DNA of 64,000 nucleotides, from contig CAZVYG010000010.1 of NCBI GenBank assembly GCA_964631605.1, forward strand, positions 29,927-93,926, given 5' to 3'. The stretch is from JARKQH01 sp964631605. GTDB lineage: Bacteria > Verrucomicrobiota > Verrucomicrobiia > Limisphaerales > UBA8199. The notes under the pieces were generated by a model. It worked only from the letters and a program-made list of their open reading frames with translations. It was not told where the DNA came from and did no database searches. Positions 44,446 to 53,199 of this stretch are shown here, piece by piece. Each line of letters starts with the position of its first letter. The first letter of the stretch is position 1. Made by a program: the position numbers and the translations under genes.

Positions 44446-45720
44446 ATGCTCTATTTTGAACGTGGCTCCGCAACGGACAAACTGACGACCGACGACCTGC
44501 GGGCGGGTTTCGCCCAGGCGATGGCACGTCTCGGTTCCCCGCGGCGGGTGTTGGCAATTCCTCCCGATTTCACGCGGTTTCATTCGCACTCCGGCATCCT
44601 CACGCGGATCGCCTACGATTATTTTGGCGACCGGCTGGTGGACGTGCTGCCCGCCCTGGGCACGCATTCCCCCATGTCTGCTCAGCAGATGGCCGAGATG
44701 TTCGCCGGTGTTCCATCCAATCTCTTCCGCGTTCACAACTGGCGCACCGGCGTGACCACCGTGGGCGAAGTGCCGGGCGAGTTCGTGCGTGAGGTTTCCG
44801 GCGGGGCGGTGGATTTCCCGTGGCCGGCCCAGTTGGCCAACCTGATCTGGACTGGCAAGCATGACCTGATTCTGTCCATTGGACAGGTCGTTCCGCACGA
44901 GGTCATTGGGATGGCCAATTACAACAAGAACATCTTTGTCGGCACCGGCGGCGCCGAGGGCATCAACAAAAGCCATTTCGTCGGGGCCGCCTATGGCATG
45001 GAGCGCATGATGGGGCGGGCGGACACGCCGGTTCGGCGGATCCTCAATTACGCCGGCGAGAAGTTCACCCGCCACCTGCCGATTGTGTATGTTCACACGG
45101 TGGTCAGCCGGGATGCGGAGGGCCAGTTGCGCGTTCGCGGGCTTTTCATCGGGGATGATGCCTCCGCGTTCACCAAAGCGGCCGATTTGTCGCTCGAAGT
45201 CAATTTCGAGATGCTCGATGAGCCGCTCCACAAGGTGGTGGTTTACCTGGACCCCGCCGAGTTCAAGAGCACCTGGCTGGGCAACAAGAGCATTTACCGC
45301 ACCCGCATGGCCATGGCCGACGGCGGCGAGCTTCTGGTGCTGGCGCCGGGCCTCAAGGAATTCGGCGAGGATCCCGAAATTGACCGGCTCATCCGCAAGT
45401 ATGGCTATCGGGGTACTCCAGCCACGCTGGCGGCGGTTCGGGCCCAGGCGGAGTTGCGCGACAACCTCAGCGCCGCTGCCCACCTGATTCACGGCTCGAG
45501 CGAGGGCCGGTTCAACATCACCTATTGCCCCGGACACCTCTCGCGGGAGGAAATCGAGAGTGTGGGTTTTGCCTACGCCGATTTGGCCGCGCTGAGCCGG
45601 CGTTACGATCCCAAACGCCTCAAAGACGGGTGGAACACCCTGCCGGACGGCGAGCGAATCTTTTTTATCTCAAACCCGGCCCTGGGCTTGTGGGCCTGGC
45701 GCAAACGATTTGAAAACTAA
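44446..45720 (+). CDS. Lactate-racemase-like (LarA/DUF2088) protein
   Basis: 424 residues. LarA homologues racemise or epimerise 2-hydroxy acids using a nickel-pincer nucleotide. The family's key residues seem kept: PPDFTRFHSHSG (Asp41, Arg44), GTHSPMS (His74), VVPHEVIG (His151) and, further on, Lys161/Lys175 and His177. Because it sits directly before a UxuB-type mannonate oxidoreductase and near kdgK/gnd, a sugar acid is the more likely substrate than lactate. No larB, larC or larE for cofactor synthesis is in the window. Confidence 0.85.
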   Translation: MLYFERGSATDKLTTDDLRAGFAQAMARLGSPRRVLAIPPDFTRFHSHSGILTRIAYDYFGDRLVDVLPALGTHSPMSAQQMAEMFAGVPSNLFRVHNWRTGVTTVGEVPGEFVREVSGGAVDFPWPAQLANLIWTGKHDLILSIGQVVPHEVIGMANYNKNIFVGTGGAEGINKSHFVGAAYGMERMMGRADTPVRRILNYAGEKFTRHLPIVYVHTVVSRDAEGQLRVRGLFIGDDASAFTKAADLSLEVNFEMLDEPLHKVVVYLDPAEFKSTWLGNKSIYRTRMAMADGGELLVLAPGLKEFGEDPEIDRLIRKYGYRGTPATLAAVRAQAELRDNLSAAAHLIHGSSEGRFNITYCPGHLSREEIESVGFAYADLAALSRRYDPKRLKDGWNTLPDGERIFFISNPALGLWAWRKRFEN

Positions 45721-45734
45721 CCTCATCCAAAATC

Positions 45735-46592
45735 ATGAACACACCCTTCACAGTTGACCTTAAGAACCAGGTTGCCCTCGTCACGGGCGGCGGCGGCGTT
45801 TTGTGCAGCACCATGGCCCGCGCGCTGGCGGCGTGCGGGGCCCGGGTGGCGGTGGCCGATTTGAAAGCGGAGGCGGCGGAGGCCGTGGCCGGCGCGATTC
45901 GCAAGGAAGGCGGCACGGCCATGAGTGTCGCGTGCAATGTGCTCGACCAGGCCAGTCTCAAGGCGGCCAACGAGACGGTGAAAAAAGAGCTGGGACCCGT
46001 TTCTCTCCTCATCAATGGGGCGGGCGGGAACCACCCCAAAGGCACCACCACGCTCGAATACCTGCGCAAGGAGGATGTGGCTGGGGCCGCCGAGGGCATC
46101 GTCACCTTCTACGACCTGGACCCCAAGGGAATTGAGTTTGTGTTCAATCTCAATTTCCTCGGCACGCTGCTGCCCACGCAGGCCTTCACGCGCGAAATGG
46201 CCGCCGCCGGCCGCGGAACCGTCATCAACATTTCCTCCATGAACGCGTTCCGGCCGCTCACCAAAATCCCGGCCTACAGCGGCGCCAAGGCCGCGGTCAG
46301 CAATTTTACCCAGTGGCTCGCCGTGCACCTCTCCCGCGTCGGCATTCGGGTCAACGCCATCGCCCCCGGCTTTTTCGTGACGGAACAAAACCGGGCGCTG
46401 CTCACCAAGCCGGATGGTACCTGGACGCCGCGCGCCAACACGATCCTCGCCCACACCCCCATGGCCCGCTTTGGAGCGCCGGAGGATTTGATCGGCGCCT
46501 TGCTCTGGCTCGCCTCGGACCAGGCGTCGGGCTTCGTTACCGGCGTGGTGGTTCCCGTGGATGGCGGGTTCGCGGCTTTTAGCGGCGTTTAG
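45735..46592 (+). CDS. uxuB: SDR-family D-mannonate oxidoreductase (fructuronate reductase), UxuB type
   Basis: 285 residues, 14 bases after the LarA homologue. Short-chain dehydrogenase with TGGGGVLCSTMARALA for NAD(P) binding, NGAGGNHPKGTTT, NISSMNAFRPLTKIPAYSG and AYSGAKAAVSNF (Tyr and Lys of the active site), IAPGFFVTEQNR and VPVDGGFAAFSGV. This sequence pattern closely matches Bacillus UxuB/YjmF as I remember it. It reduces D-fructuronate to D-mannonate in glucuronate breakdown. With kdgK it points to a uronate pathway; uxuA was not seen. Confidence 0.85.
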   Translation: MNTPFTVDLKNQVALVTGGGGVLCSTMARALAACGARVAVADLKAEAAEAVAGAIRKEGGTAMSVACNVLDQASLKAANETVKKELGPVSLLINGAGGNHPKGTTTLEYLRKEDVAGAAEGIVTFYDLDPKGIEFVFNLNFLGTLLPTQAFTREMAAAGRGTVINISSMNAFRPLTKIPAYSGAKAAVSNFTQWLAVHLSRVGIRVNAIAPGFFVTEQNRALLTKPDGTWTPRANTILAHTPMARFGAPEDLIGALLWLASDQASGFVTGVVVPVDGGFAAFSGV

Positions 46593-46685
46593 GCTGGCAG
46601 TGTGATATTCAGCGATGCGCGGGTAAAGGGTTCATGGCCAGATTGGGGCGGCCGCTGAACCCGGAGTAAAACTTGGCAGGTGCAA

Positions 46686-48359
46686 ATGGTCTGGATCAAA
46701 GAAATGGCAACAGCGCAGCCGGTGGCCTGGGCGGTCCTCGTCCTGATGCTGGTGGCTGTGGTCGGCCTGGCGATCTCGAGCGTCAAGTTCAAGGGCGTCG
46801 GCTTGGGAATCGCGGGTGTCCTGTTCGCTGGAATCGCCGCCGGTCATGTTGGCCTGCGAATCGAGAAGGAAATCCTCGAATTCGTCCGCGAGTTCGGCCT
46901 GATTCTCTTTGTTTTCACCATCGGGCTGCAACTGGGGCCTGGTTTCTTTGCCTCACTCCGAAAGCAAGGGCTTAAACTAAACCTGCTGGCGGTCGCCGTG
47001 ATATGCCTCGGCGCCCTCATCGCCGTCTCCCTGGCCTGGGTCGCGGGCTTTGATATTGTCGCCGCCCTGGGGTTGTTTTCGGGCGCCACCACCAACACGC
47101 CCTCGCTGGGCGCCACGCAGCAAACGCTGAAAATGCTCGGGGGCGAGGCCGGCGCCAAAGTCACCTTGCCGGCGCTGGCCTATGCGGTGGCCTATCCCGG
47201 CGGCGTGTTTGGAATCATCTTCGTCCTGCTGTTGATCAAGACCTTCTTCCGTGTCAACCCGGAGCAGGAGGCCGAACAATTCCGCGCCGAGCAAAAGGCA
47301 GGCATTGAGCCGTTGGAGCGCATGAACCTCGTGGTGCAGAATCCCAACCTGGAGAATCTGCCCATCGGCGAGGTGCCGGGGCGGGAGGGCGGGGTGGTGG
47401 TCTCCCGCATCAAGCGGGCGGGAAACACCGAGGTTGAAACGGCGACCGAGCAGACGGTTCTCCACCAAGGGGACGTCATTCTGGCGGTCGGGACGCGCAA
47501 GGCGCTGGAAAAATTCCGCGTCGTCATCGGCAAGGTGAGCGATTTGAACCTGGTCAAGGCTCCGGGGCGAGTGGTTTCGCGCAAGATCGTGGTGACGCAG
47601 CAGGACGTGCTGGGCAAAACCCTTGAGGAAATGGACCTGGACGACCTCTACAACGTGACGGTTACGCGCGTCACCCGCGCCGACATCGAGATGACCGCGG
47701 TGCCGGACCTCCATCTCCAGTTCGGCGATGTTCTCCAGGTTGTGGGGGAGGAAAGCGCCATCGCCAAGGTTTCGGCCGTTCTGGGCAACCGGCTCAAAGC
47801 TCTGAATGAGACGAATTTCATTCCGATTTTCATTGGCATCGCCCTGGGGGTCCTGGTCGGTTCGCTCCCGCTGGCGGTGCCCAACATGCCCGTCCCTGTT
47901 CGGCTGGGCATCGCGGGCGGGCCGCTGCTTTTGGCCATTATTCTCAGCCGGATCGGACGGATTGGCCCGCTGGTCTGGTACATGCCCGCCAACGCCAACG
48001 TGGCCTTCCGCGAGTTGGGCATTGTCCTGTTCCTGGCCTGCGTCGGCCTCAAGGCGGGCGAGAATTTCTTCGCCACCGTTTTCACCGCCGAAGGGCTTTA
48101 CTGGCTCGTGGGGGGACTGGCGATCACGGTGATTCCCACCCTCCTGGTCGGGGTTTTCGCGCGGCTGATGCTGAAGTTGAACTTCACCGTCATCAGTGGC
48201 CTGCTTGCCGGCAGCATGACCGATCCGCCGGCGCTTGCTTTCGCCAACACCATCAGCGGCTCGGATGCCCCCTCGGTGGCCTACGCCACCGTGTATCCCC
48301 TCACCATGCTGTTGCGGATTCTATCCGTCCAGATTCTGGTTTTGATTTTCTGCCGGTAG
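46686..48359 (+). CDS. Putative transporter, aspartate-alanine-exchanger (AAE) family
   Basis: 557 residues from ATG 46686; a GTG two codons earlier is also possible. Layout: about five membrane helices (to ~170), two soluble RCK/TrkA-C domains (about 205-375), then five more helices. SGATTNTPSLGATQ and GSMTDPPALAFANT are the repeated family motifs in the two membrane halves. Members exchange or export amino acids or other small anions, and many have no known substrate. No operon link is evident beyond following uxuB by 93 bases. Confidence 0.87.
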   Translation: MVWIKEMATAQPVAWAVLVLMLVAVVGLAISSVKFKGVGLGIAGVLFAGIAAGHVGLRIEKEILEFVREFGLILFVFTIGLQLGPGFFASLRKQGLKLNLLAVAVICLGALIAVSLAWVAGFDIVAALGLFSGATTNTPSLGATQQTLKMLGGEAGAKVTLPALAYAVAYPGGVFGIIFVLLLIKTFFRVNPEQEAEQFRAEQKAGIEPLERMNLVVQNPNLENLPIGEVPGREGGVVVSRIKRAGNTEVETATEQTVLHQGDVILAVGTRKALEKFRVVIGKVSDLNLVKAPGRVVSRKIVVTQQDVLGKTLEEMDLDDLYNVTVTRVTRADIEMTAVPDLHLQFGDVLQVVGEESAIAKVSAVLGNRLKALNETNFIPIFIGIALGVLVGSLPLAVPNMPVPVRLGIAGGPLLLAIILSRIGRIGPLVWYMPANANVAFRELGIVLFLACVGLKAGENFFATVFTAEGLYWLVGGLAITVIPTLLVGVFARLMLKLNFTVISGLLAGSMTDPPALAFANTISGSDAPSVAYATVYPLTMLLRILSVQILVLIFCR

Positions 48360-48383
48360 CGCGCAACCCCGCGGCCGGATCGT

Positions 48384-50048
48384 TCAGGCCGCCAGCGCCC
48401 GGTTTAGCGCGCTCAGCACGGCTTTGACCGAGGCCAGCTCGATATTGGTGTCCACGCCGGCGCCCCAGCGCGTGCGCCCCTGGCTGTCACGAATCTGAAT
48501 ATAGGCAATCGCCGAGGCTTCCTCGCCTGCGCTCAAGGCGTGCTCGCTGTAATGCAGAATCTCGAAGCGCGGCACTCCCACACGGCCGAACCCATGCACC
48601 AGCGCCGCCAGCGGGCCGTTGCCCTCGCCCTGGACTTCGACGGCCTGCCCCTCGCGCAGCAGCTCTGCGCGGCAGCGAACCGTCCCGTTCCGGCTCTCGG
48701 TTGCGAACGAGCGCAACTGCCAGGGGCTTGTTCGCTCGATGTACTCGTGCCAGAACATCTCCTTGAGCTCGGCGCCGCTGACTTCGCGGCCCAAACGGTC
48801 CACCTCGTCGTTGGCCAGGGGGCCGAACTCGCGCTGCATTTCCTTGGGCAACTGGATGCCGAACTCGGTCTCGAGCAGGTAGGCCACACCCCCCTTGCCC
48901 GACTGGCTGTTGACGCGGATGACCTCGCGATACTCGCGGCCAATGTCGCGCGGATCTATGGTCAGATAGGGCACATCCCAGTACTGGCGTTCGCCTTTTG
49001 CCCATTCGGCCAGGCCTTTGCGGATGGCGTCCTGGTGCGAACCGCTGAAGGCGGTGAAGACCAACTCTCCGGCGTAGGGATGACGCGGCGGCACCGTCAT
49101 GCCGGTGCAACGTTCGTAAATGTCCCGGAGGGCATTGAGACTGGAGAAGTCCAATTGCGGGTGAATGCCGTGCATGTACAGGTTCAAGGCCACCGTCACG
49201 ATATCAAGGTTGCCCGTGCGTTCGCCGTTGCCGAAGAGGGTTCCCTCGACCCGGTCCGCTCCCGCCAACAACCCGAGTTCCGTCGCTGCCACGCCGGTCG
49301 AGCGGTCGTTGTGCGTGTGCAGGCTGATGATCAGCGCGTCCCGGTTCTTGATGTTGCGGCAAATGTACTCGACCTGGTCCGCATAGATGTTCGGCGTGGC
49401 CACTTCCACCGTGTCCGGCAGGTTCAGAATCGCCTTCCGCTGCGGGGTTGGCTTCCACACTTCCATCACGGCTTCCGAGACCTCCTGGGCAAACTCCACC
49501 TCGGTGGCGCTGAAGCTCTCGGGCGAGTACTGCAACCGCACCTCGGTGCCCTTGAGCAGCGGCAGGCGGTCCTGGATCATTTGGGCGCCTCGCACGGCCA
49601 CCTTGACAATTTCCGGCTTGGACAGCCCGAACACGACGCGCCGCTGGGCTGGCGAAGTGGAATTGTAGAGGTGGATGATCGCCTTGCGCGCCCCGATCAG
49701 CGATTGGAACGTGCGTTCAATCAAATCCTCCCTGGCCTGGACCAGGACCTGGAGCCAGACATCCTCGGGGGCGCGGCGCTCCTCGATCAGCCGCCGGTTG
49801 AAGGTGAACTCGGTATTGGAGGCGGATGGGAAGCCCACCTCGATCTCCTTGAATCCGCACTTCACCAGCGCCTGGAACAGCTCGAGCTTCTGGCTCACAT
49901 TCATCGGCACCGCCAGCGCCTGGTTCCCGTCCCGCAGGTCCACGCTGCACCACATCGGCGCGCGGGTCAGCACCCGGTTGGGCCACTGGCGGTCAGGCAA
50001 ATGGACAGGGGGAAACGGCCGGTATTTTTTGGACGGGTCTTTGAGCAT
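48384..50048 (-). CDS. leuA: 2-isopropylmalate synthase
   Basis: 554 residues from the ATG at 50046-50048; an earlier in-frame start (50117) would lie inside the terminator hairpin and is rejected. First step of leucine synthesis: condenses 2-oxoisovalerate with acetyl-CoA. SVDLRDGNQAL is the HMGL active-site motif, and HTHNDRSTGVAATELG and GTLFGNGERTGNLDIV are also diagnostic. The C-terminal regulatory domain (from about residue 430) should bind leucine. The form resembles the longer LeuA2 class. Leader peptide and attenuator lie upstream. Confidence 0.96.
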   Translation of the reverse strand: MLKDPSKKYRPFPPVHLPDRQWPNRVLTRAPMWCSVDLRDGNQALAVPMNVSQKLELFQALVKCGFKEIEVGFPSASNTEFTFNRRLIEERRAPEDVWLQVLVQAREDLIERTFQSLIGARKAIIHLYNSTSPAQRRVVFGLSKPEIVKVAVRGAQMIQDRLPLLKGTEVRLQYSPESFSATEVEFAQEVSEAVMEVWKPTPQRKAILNLPDTVEVATPNIYADQVEYICRNIKNRDALIISLHTHNDRSTGVAATELGLLAGADRVEGTLFGNGERTGNLDIVTVALNLYMHGIHPQLDFSSLNALRDIYERCTGMTVPPRHPYAGELVFTAFSGSHQDAIRKGLAEWAKGERQYWDVPYLTIDPRDIGREYREVIRVNSQSGKGGVAYLLETEFGIQLPKEMQREFGPLANDEVDRLGREVSGAELKEMFWHEYIERTSPWQLRSFATESRNGTVRCRAELLREGQAVEVQGEGNGPLAALVHGFGRVGVPRFEILHYSEHALSAGEEASAIAYIQIRDSQGRTRWGAGVDTNIELASVKAVLSALNRALAA

Positions 50049-50089
50049 AACAGTCACTTTATCATTGTTGCGCCATCCGCTCAGTGGGT

Positions 50090-50124
50090 AAATAAAAAAC
50101 CCGCTGCCGGACGGCAACGGGTTT
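50090..50124 (-). terminator. Attenuator (rho-independent terminator) before leuA
   Basis: On the minus strand AAACCCGTTGCCG pairs with CGGCAGCGGGTTT (a 12-13 bp stem with a single G-U pair and a tiny loop) and is followed by TTTTTTATT. It lies 42 bases upstream of the leuA ATG and after the leader peptide, so it acts on leuA transcription. Confidence 0.9.
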
Positions 50125-50161
50125 AATCAGAATCCTCACCAAACTACAACCCGCCGTCCGC
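50090..50161 (-). promoter_or_regulatory. Leucine attenuator with mutually exclusive anti-terminator
   Basis: The end of the leader-peptide frame (minus-strand GCGGACGGCGGGTT, positions 50148-50161) can pair with AACCC and GCCGTCCG in the 5' arm and loop of the terminator (50107-50123). The two structures exclude each other. If the ribosome stalls on the leader's Leu codons, this segment is free and blocks the terminator, so leuA is transcribed. If it runs to the stop, it covers the segment and the terminator forms. Confidence 0.8.
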
Positions 50162-50212
50162 GCCGCTCAGCAGCAGCGCCAGGGATAGCAGCAGGTTCAA
50201 GTTCACTTTCAC
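50144..50212 (-). CDS. leuL: Leucine-rich leader peptide of leuA
   Basis: A 22-codon frame from GTG (50210-50212) to TAG (50144-50146): MKVNLNLLLSLALLLSGADG, then GL. Nine codons are Leu (CTG mostly, with TTG and one CTA). GAGG lies two bases before this GTG, so the second GTG (50204-50206), eight bases from GAGG, may be the ribosome start instead. The frame ends just before a terminator and leuA, the usual place of a leucine leader peptide. The hydrophobic sequence could mimic a signal peptide, but it has nothing to export. Confidence 0.8.
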   Translation of the reverse strand: MKVNLNLLLSLALLLSGADGGL

Positions 50213-50218
50213 GACCTC

Positions 50219-50247
50219 AACTTACTTGTTCCTGTCTCCAACGTCAA
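50219..50247 (-). promoter_or_regulatory. Candidate leuA promoter giving a near-leaderless transcript
   Basis: On the minus strand TTGACG (50247-50242), a 17-base spacer and TAAGTT (50224-50219). The expected start is about 50212, right at the leader peptide's GTG, so the leader peptide would be translated from an mRNA with almost no 5' UTR. The spacing is ideal; the -10 is only fair. Confidence 0.4.
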
Positions 50248-50249
50248 CA

Positions 50250-50276
50250 GCGCTTTTTCACAGCGCTTTTTCAGCG
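50250..50276. repeat. Repeated AGCGCTTTTTC elements
   Basis: Two near-identical units CAGCGCTTTTTCA lie side by side at 50249-50273, followed by a third partial CAGCGC. AGCGCT is its own inverse, so these can form small hairpins. They lie between the lysC stop and the leuA promoter candidate and could end lysC transcription or bind a regulator. Confidence 0.5.
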
Positions 50277-50377
50277 CCCCGGGCAACGGCCGACCGCCCG
50301 GCTTCCCTGTTTCGCCCGCAAACCCACCAGGGCAATGCGCCGGTTGGGGCTGGCGCCGGCGTCCGTGGGCGGCCGTT

Positions 50378-51595
50378 TCAGCCGATGAAGGCAGCGTGGA
50401 CCGCCTTCATGGCTTTTTCGCCGTGCGCCAGATCAATCACGACCGAGATTTTGATTTCGCTGGTGGAAATCATGTCAATGTTGATCCCCTCGCGGGCGAG
50501 GGTTTCGAACATTTTCCCGGCCACGCCGGTGTGACTCTTCATGCCCACCCCCACCAGGCTCAGTTTGGCGATCTTGTCGGTCGCAATCACTTGGTCAAAA
50601 CCGATCTCGCCTTTCAGCCCTTCGATGACCTTTTGCGCCTTGAGCAAATCCGGCTTGTCCACGGTGAAGGAGAGGTCCGTGGCCGGTTTGCCGCTGCCGT
50701 GGCTGATGTTCTGCACAATCATGTCCACGTTAATAGCCGCGTCTCCAATGGCTTTGAAGATGCGGGCGGCGATTCCGGGGTGGTCCGGGACCGCCACCAG
50801 CGTGATTTTGGCCTGGTTTTTGTCGAGCGAGACGCCGCGCACCACGACGCCTTCCATGCTTTTGGTTTCTTCTTTCACAATCGTTCCTGGGTTGTCGTTT
50901 AAGCTGGATCGAACTTCAAACACCACCCCGAATTTCTTGGCGAACTCGACGGAGCGAGACTGCATCACCTTGGCGCCGAGACTGGCCAGTTCGAGCATCT
51001 CGTCATAGGAAATTTCCTCCATCTTTTTCGCATTGGGGACGATGCGGGGGTCGGCGGTATAAACGCCGTCCACGTCGGTGTAAATCTGGCACAGGTCGGC
51101 TTTGACGGCCGCCGCCAGCGCGATGGCGGTGAGATCGGACCCGCCGCGGCCGAGGGTGGTAATCTGGCCCTCGGGGGTCTGGCCCTGGAACCCGGCCACA
51201 ATGACCACATTACCTTGAGCCAGGAGTTCATGGATGCGGCGGGGAGTGATGTTTTGAATTTTGGCCTTGGTGTGAACGCCATCGGTGACGATGCCCGCCT
51301 GCGCACCGGTGAGGGAGACGGCCTTGACTCCCAGGGCATGCAGCGCGATGGCGGTCAAGGCGATGGTGGTCTGTTCGCCCGTCGCCAGCAGCATGTCCAT
51401 CTCGCGCTCATTGGGCAGGGCCATGATTTCCTTGGCCAGCTTGATGAGGCTGTCTGTGACGCCGCTCATGGCCGACACCACTACGACGACCTGGTCTCCC
51501 TTCTGATGGTAACTGGCGACGCGCGCCGCCACGTTCTTGATTCGCTCCGTGTTGGCCACGGAGGACCCGCCATATTTCTGAACTATTAATGCCAT
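50378..51595 (-). CDS. lysC: Aspartate kinase
   Basis: 405 residues. Phosphorylates aspartate at the head of the Lys/Met/Thr pathway. VQKYGGSSVANTERI is the nucleotide-binding start; GFQGQTPEGQITTLGRGGSD and YTDVDGVYTADPR follow. Two ACT domains in the last 150 residues (VAVPDHPGIAARIFKAIGD; GVGMKSHTGVAGKMFETLAR) bind feedback amino acids. It follows hom by 46 bases in the same direction. Confidence 0.97.
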   Translation of the reverse strand: MALIVQKYGGSSVANTERIKNVAARVASYHQKGDQVVVVVSAMSGVTDSLIKLAKEIMALPNEREMDMLLATGEQTTIALTAIALHALGVKAVSLTGAQAGIVTDGVHTKAKIQNITPRRIHELLAQGNVVIVAGFQGQTPEGQITTLGRGGSDLTAIALAAAVKADLCQIYTDVDGVYTADPRIVPNAKKMEEISYDEMLELASLGAKVMQSRSVEFAKKFGVVFEVRSSLNDNPGTIVKEETKSMEGVVVRGVSLDKNQAKITLVAVPDHPGIAARIFKAIGDAAINVDMIVQNISHGSGKPATDLSFTVDKPDLLKAQKVIEGLKGEIGFDQVIATDKIAKLSLVGVGMKSHTGVAGKMFETLAREGINIDMISTSEIKISVVIDLAHGEKAMKAVHAAFIG

Positions 51596-51641
51596 AAAAC
51601 TTCAACCGCTCCGCCGGTGTTTCCCGGCGCCGGCTCGCTGC

Positions 51642-52961
51642 CTAATTAAAATTCTCCACCCGAATCAGCACCGGTTGACCCTTCACGACCGGCAGAGCCC
51701 GGATGCGCTGCAAGGCCCTAAGGACCGCGCCGTTTGGAGCCTCATGCAGCATCATGATCAGCGGCACGCTGCCGCCTTCGTGCCCCTCGGGCTGAATCAC
51801 CGAGGAGATGCCGATCTGAGCGTCGCCAAAGATGCGGCTGATTCGGGCGAGCGTTCCGGGACGGTCCGCGACGTTCAAACGAACGAAATAGCGGGAAACC
51901 ACCTCGCGGATCGGGACCACCGCGCCGCCGCGGGCGTGAGGCACAAAGGCCGGCACGCGGCCCTTGGTTCCACCGGTGAGGTCGAGAGCCGCATCCGCCA
52001 GGTCGCTCAGCACCGCACTGGCCGTGGCATCCTTGCCGGCGCCGCGGCCATAAAAGAGCGTGTCTCCGACGATGTCGCCGCGGACAAAGACCGCGTTGAA
52101 GACATGGTTGACGCTGGCCAGCACGTGCGTGTTGGGCACCAGCGTGGGATAGACCGAAACCTGAATGCGCGGCGCCTGGCCGCCGGTTTCGTCCGGTCCC
52201 GCCTTGATAATGCCCAGCAGCTTGATCGTGTAGCCCAATTGCCCCGCATATTGCATGTCCAGCCGCGTGATCCCGCGAATTCCCTCGACGTAAATCTTCC
52301 CGGGCTTCACCCAGAAACCGTGAGCCAGCGACGCCAGAATGCCGATCTTGTGCTGCGCGTCATACCCATCCACGTCCAGCGAAGGCTCCGCCTCGGCGTA
52401 CCCCTGCGCCTGCGCGTCCTTCAACACGGCCTCGAAGTCCGCCCCTTCGAGTTTCATCCGGGTCAGGATGTAGTTGCAGGTCCCGTTGACAATGCCGTAA
52501 AGGTGCGTGATCCGGTTGCCGACGAAGCCCTCGCGCAGCGATTTGATGATGGGAATGCCGCCGCAAACGCTGGCCTCGTAGTACAGATTCGTTCGGTGTT
52601 TTCTTGCCGCCGCGAACAGCTCCTCCCCATGCGCGGACAGCAGCGCTTTGTTGGCCGTGATCACGGGCTTGCCCAATTCCAGCGCCGCCAGGACCATGGT
52701 CCGAGCGATGGTTGTGCCCCCGACCAGTTCGGTGACGATGTCCACTGTCGGGTCGTGGACGACCTGTCGCCAATCCAGCGTCATCAGCGATCGCGGGATG
52801 CTATAGGGCCGGGGCTCGTCGAAGGCTTTCACGGCGACTTTCCGAACCCGGATCGGCACTCCAATGCGCGCGGCCAGGAGCTCACCGTTGAGCCGCAGCG
52901 CGTGATAGACGCCGCTGCCCACCGTTCCCCCGCCAATCATGCCAAGGTTAACCTGCCGCAT
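51642..52961 (-). CDS. hom: Homoserine dehydrogenase
   Basis: 439 residues from the ATG at 52959-52961; a TTG two codons upstream is less likely. Reduces aspartate semialdehyde to homoserine. NLGMIGGGTVGSGVYHALR is the NAD(P) motif, TANKALLSAHGEELF and YYEASVCGGIPIIKSLREG with the substrate Glu and Lys lie in the middle, and EGIRGITRLDMQYA is also typical. A C-terminal ACT domain (RLNVADRPGTLARISRIFGD) suggests threonine control. First gene of hom-lysC. Confidence 0.96.
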   Translation of the reverse strand: MRQVNLGMIGGGTVGSGVYHALRLNGELLAARIGVPIRVRKVAVKAFDEPRPYSIPRSLMTLDWRQVVHDPTVDIVTELVGGTTIARTMVLAALELGKPVITANKALLSAHGEELFAAARKHRTNLYYEASVCGGIPIIKSLREGFVGNRITHLYGIVNGTCNYILTRMKLEGADFEAVLKDAQAQGYAEAEPSLDVDGYDAQHKIGILASLAHGFWVKPGKIYVEGIRGITRLDMQYAGQLGYTIKLLGIIKAGPDETGGQAPRIQVSVYPTLVPNTHVLASVNHVFNAVFVRGDIVGDTLFYGRGAGKDATASAVLSDLADAALDLTGGTKGRVPAFVPHARGGAVVPIREVVSRYFVRLNVADRPGTLARISRIFGDAQIGISSVIQPEGHEGGSVPLIMMLHEAPNGAVLRALQRIRALPVVKGQPVLIRVENFN

Positions 52962-53199
52962 AGTCAATTGTTATGGCCGGGCAGCATGAAGAAATCCGGA
53001 TTATAAAACAATCCCTAAGTGTAAAGTGCGACTTCCCCGGTTCTCGGCGCTCCGGGCTGTGTTGGCTGGCTGCCGCCTGGGGCCGGTCTGGCCAGACAAG
53101 CGGTGGGGATTAAGTGGCGGGAGGTGCCGAATGGCTCACTGGAGGGCGACACGACCGGGAGGAGAACGATGACACCCGCCCCCTGGAGCCTCCCTTAAA

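Noticed and set aside
50049..50117. N-terminal extension of LeuA starting at 50117
   Set aside because: It would be translated from the terminator hairpin and T-run, and the added residues do not look like LeuA.
50144..50212. Leader frame as a small exported protein (hydrophobic, signal-like)
   Set aside because: Too short, and its Leu codons, position and complementarity with the terminator fit a leader peptide better.
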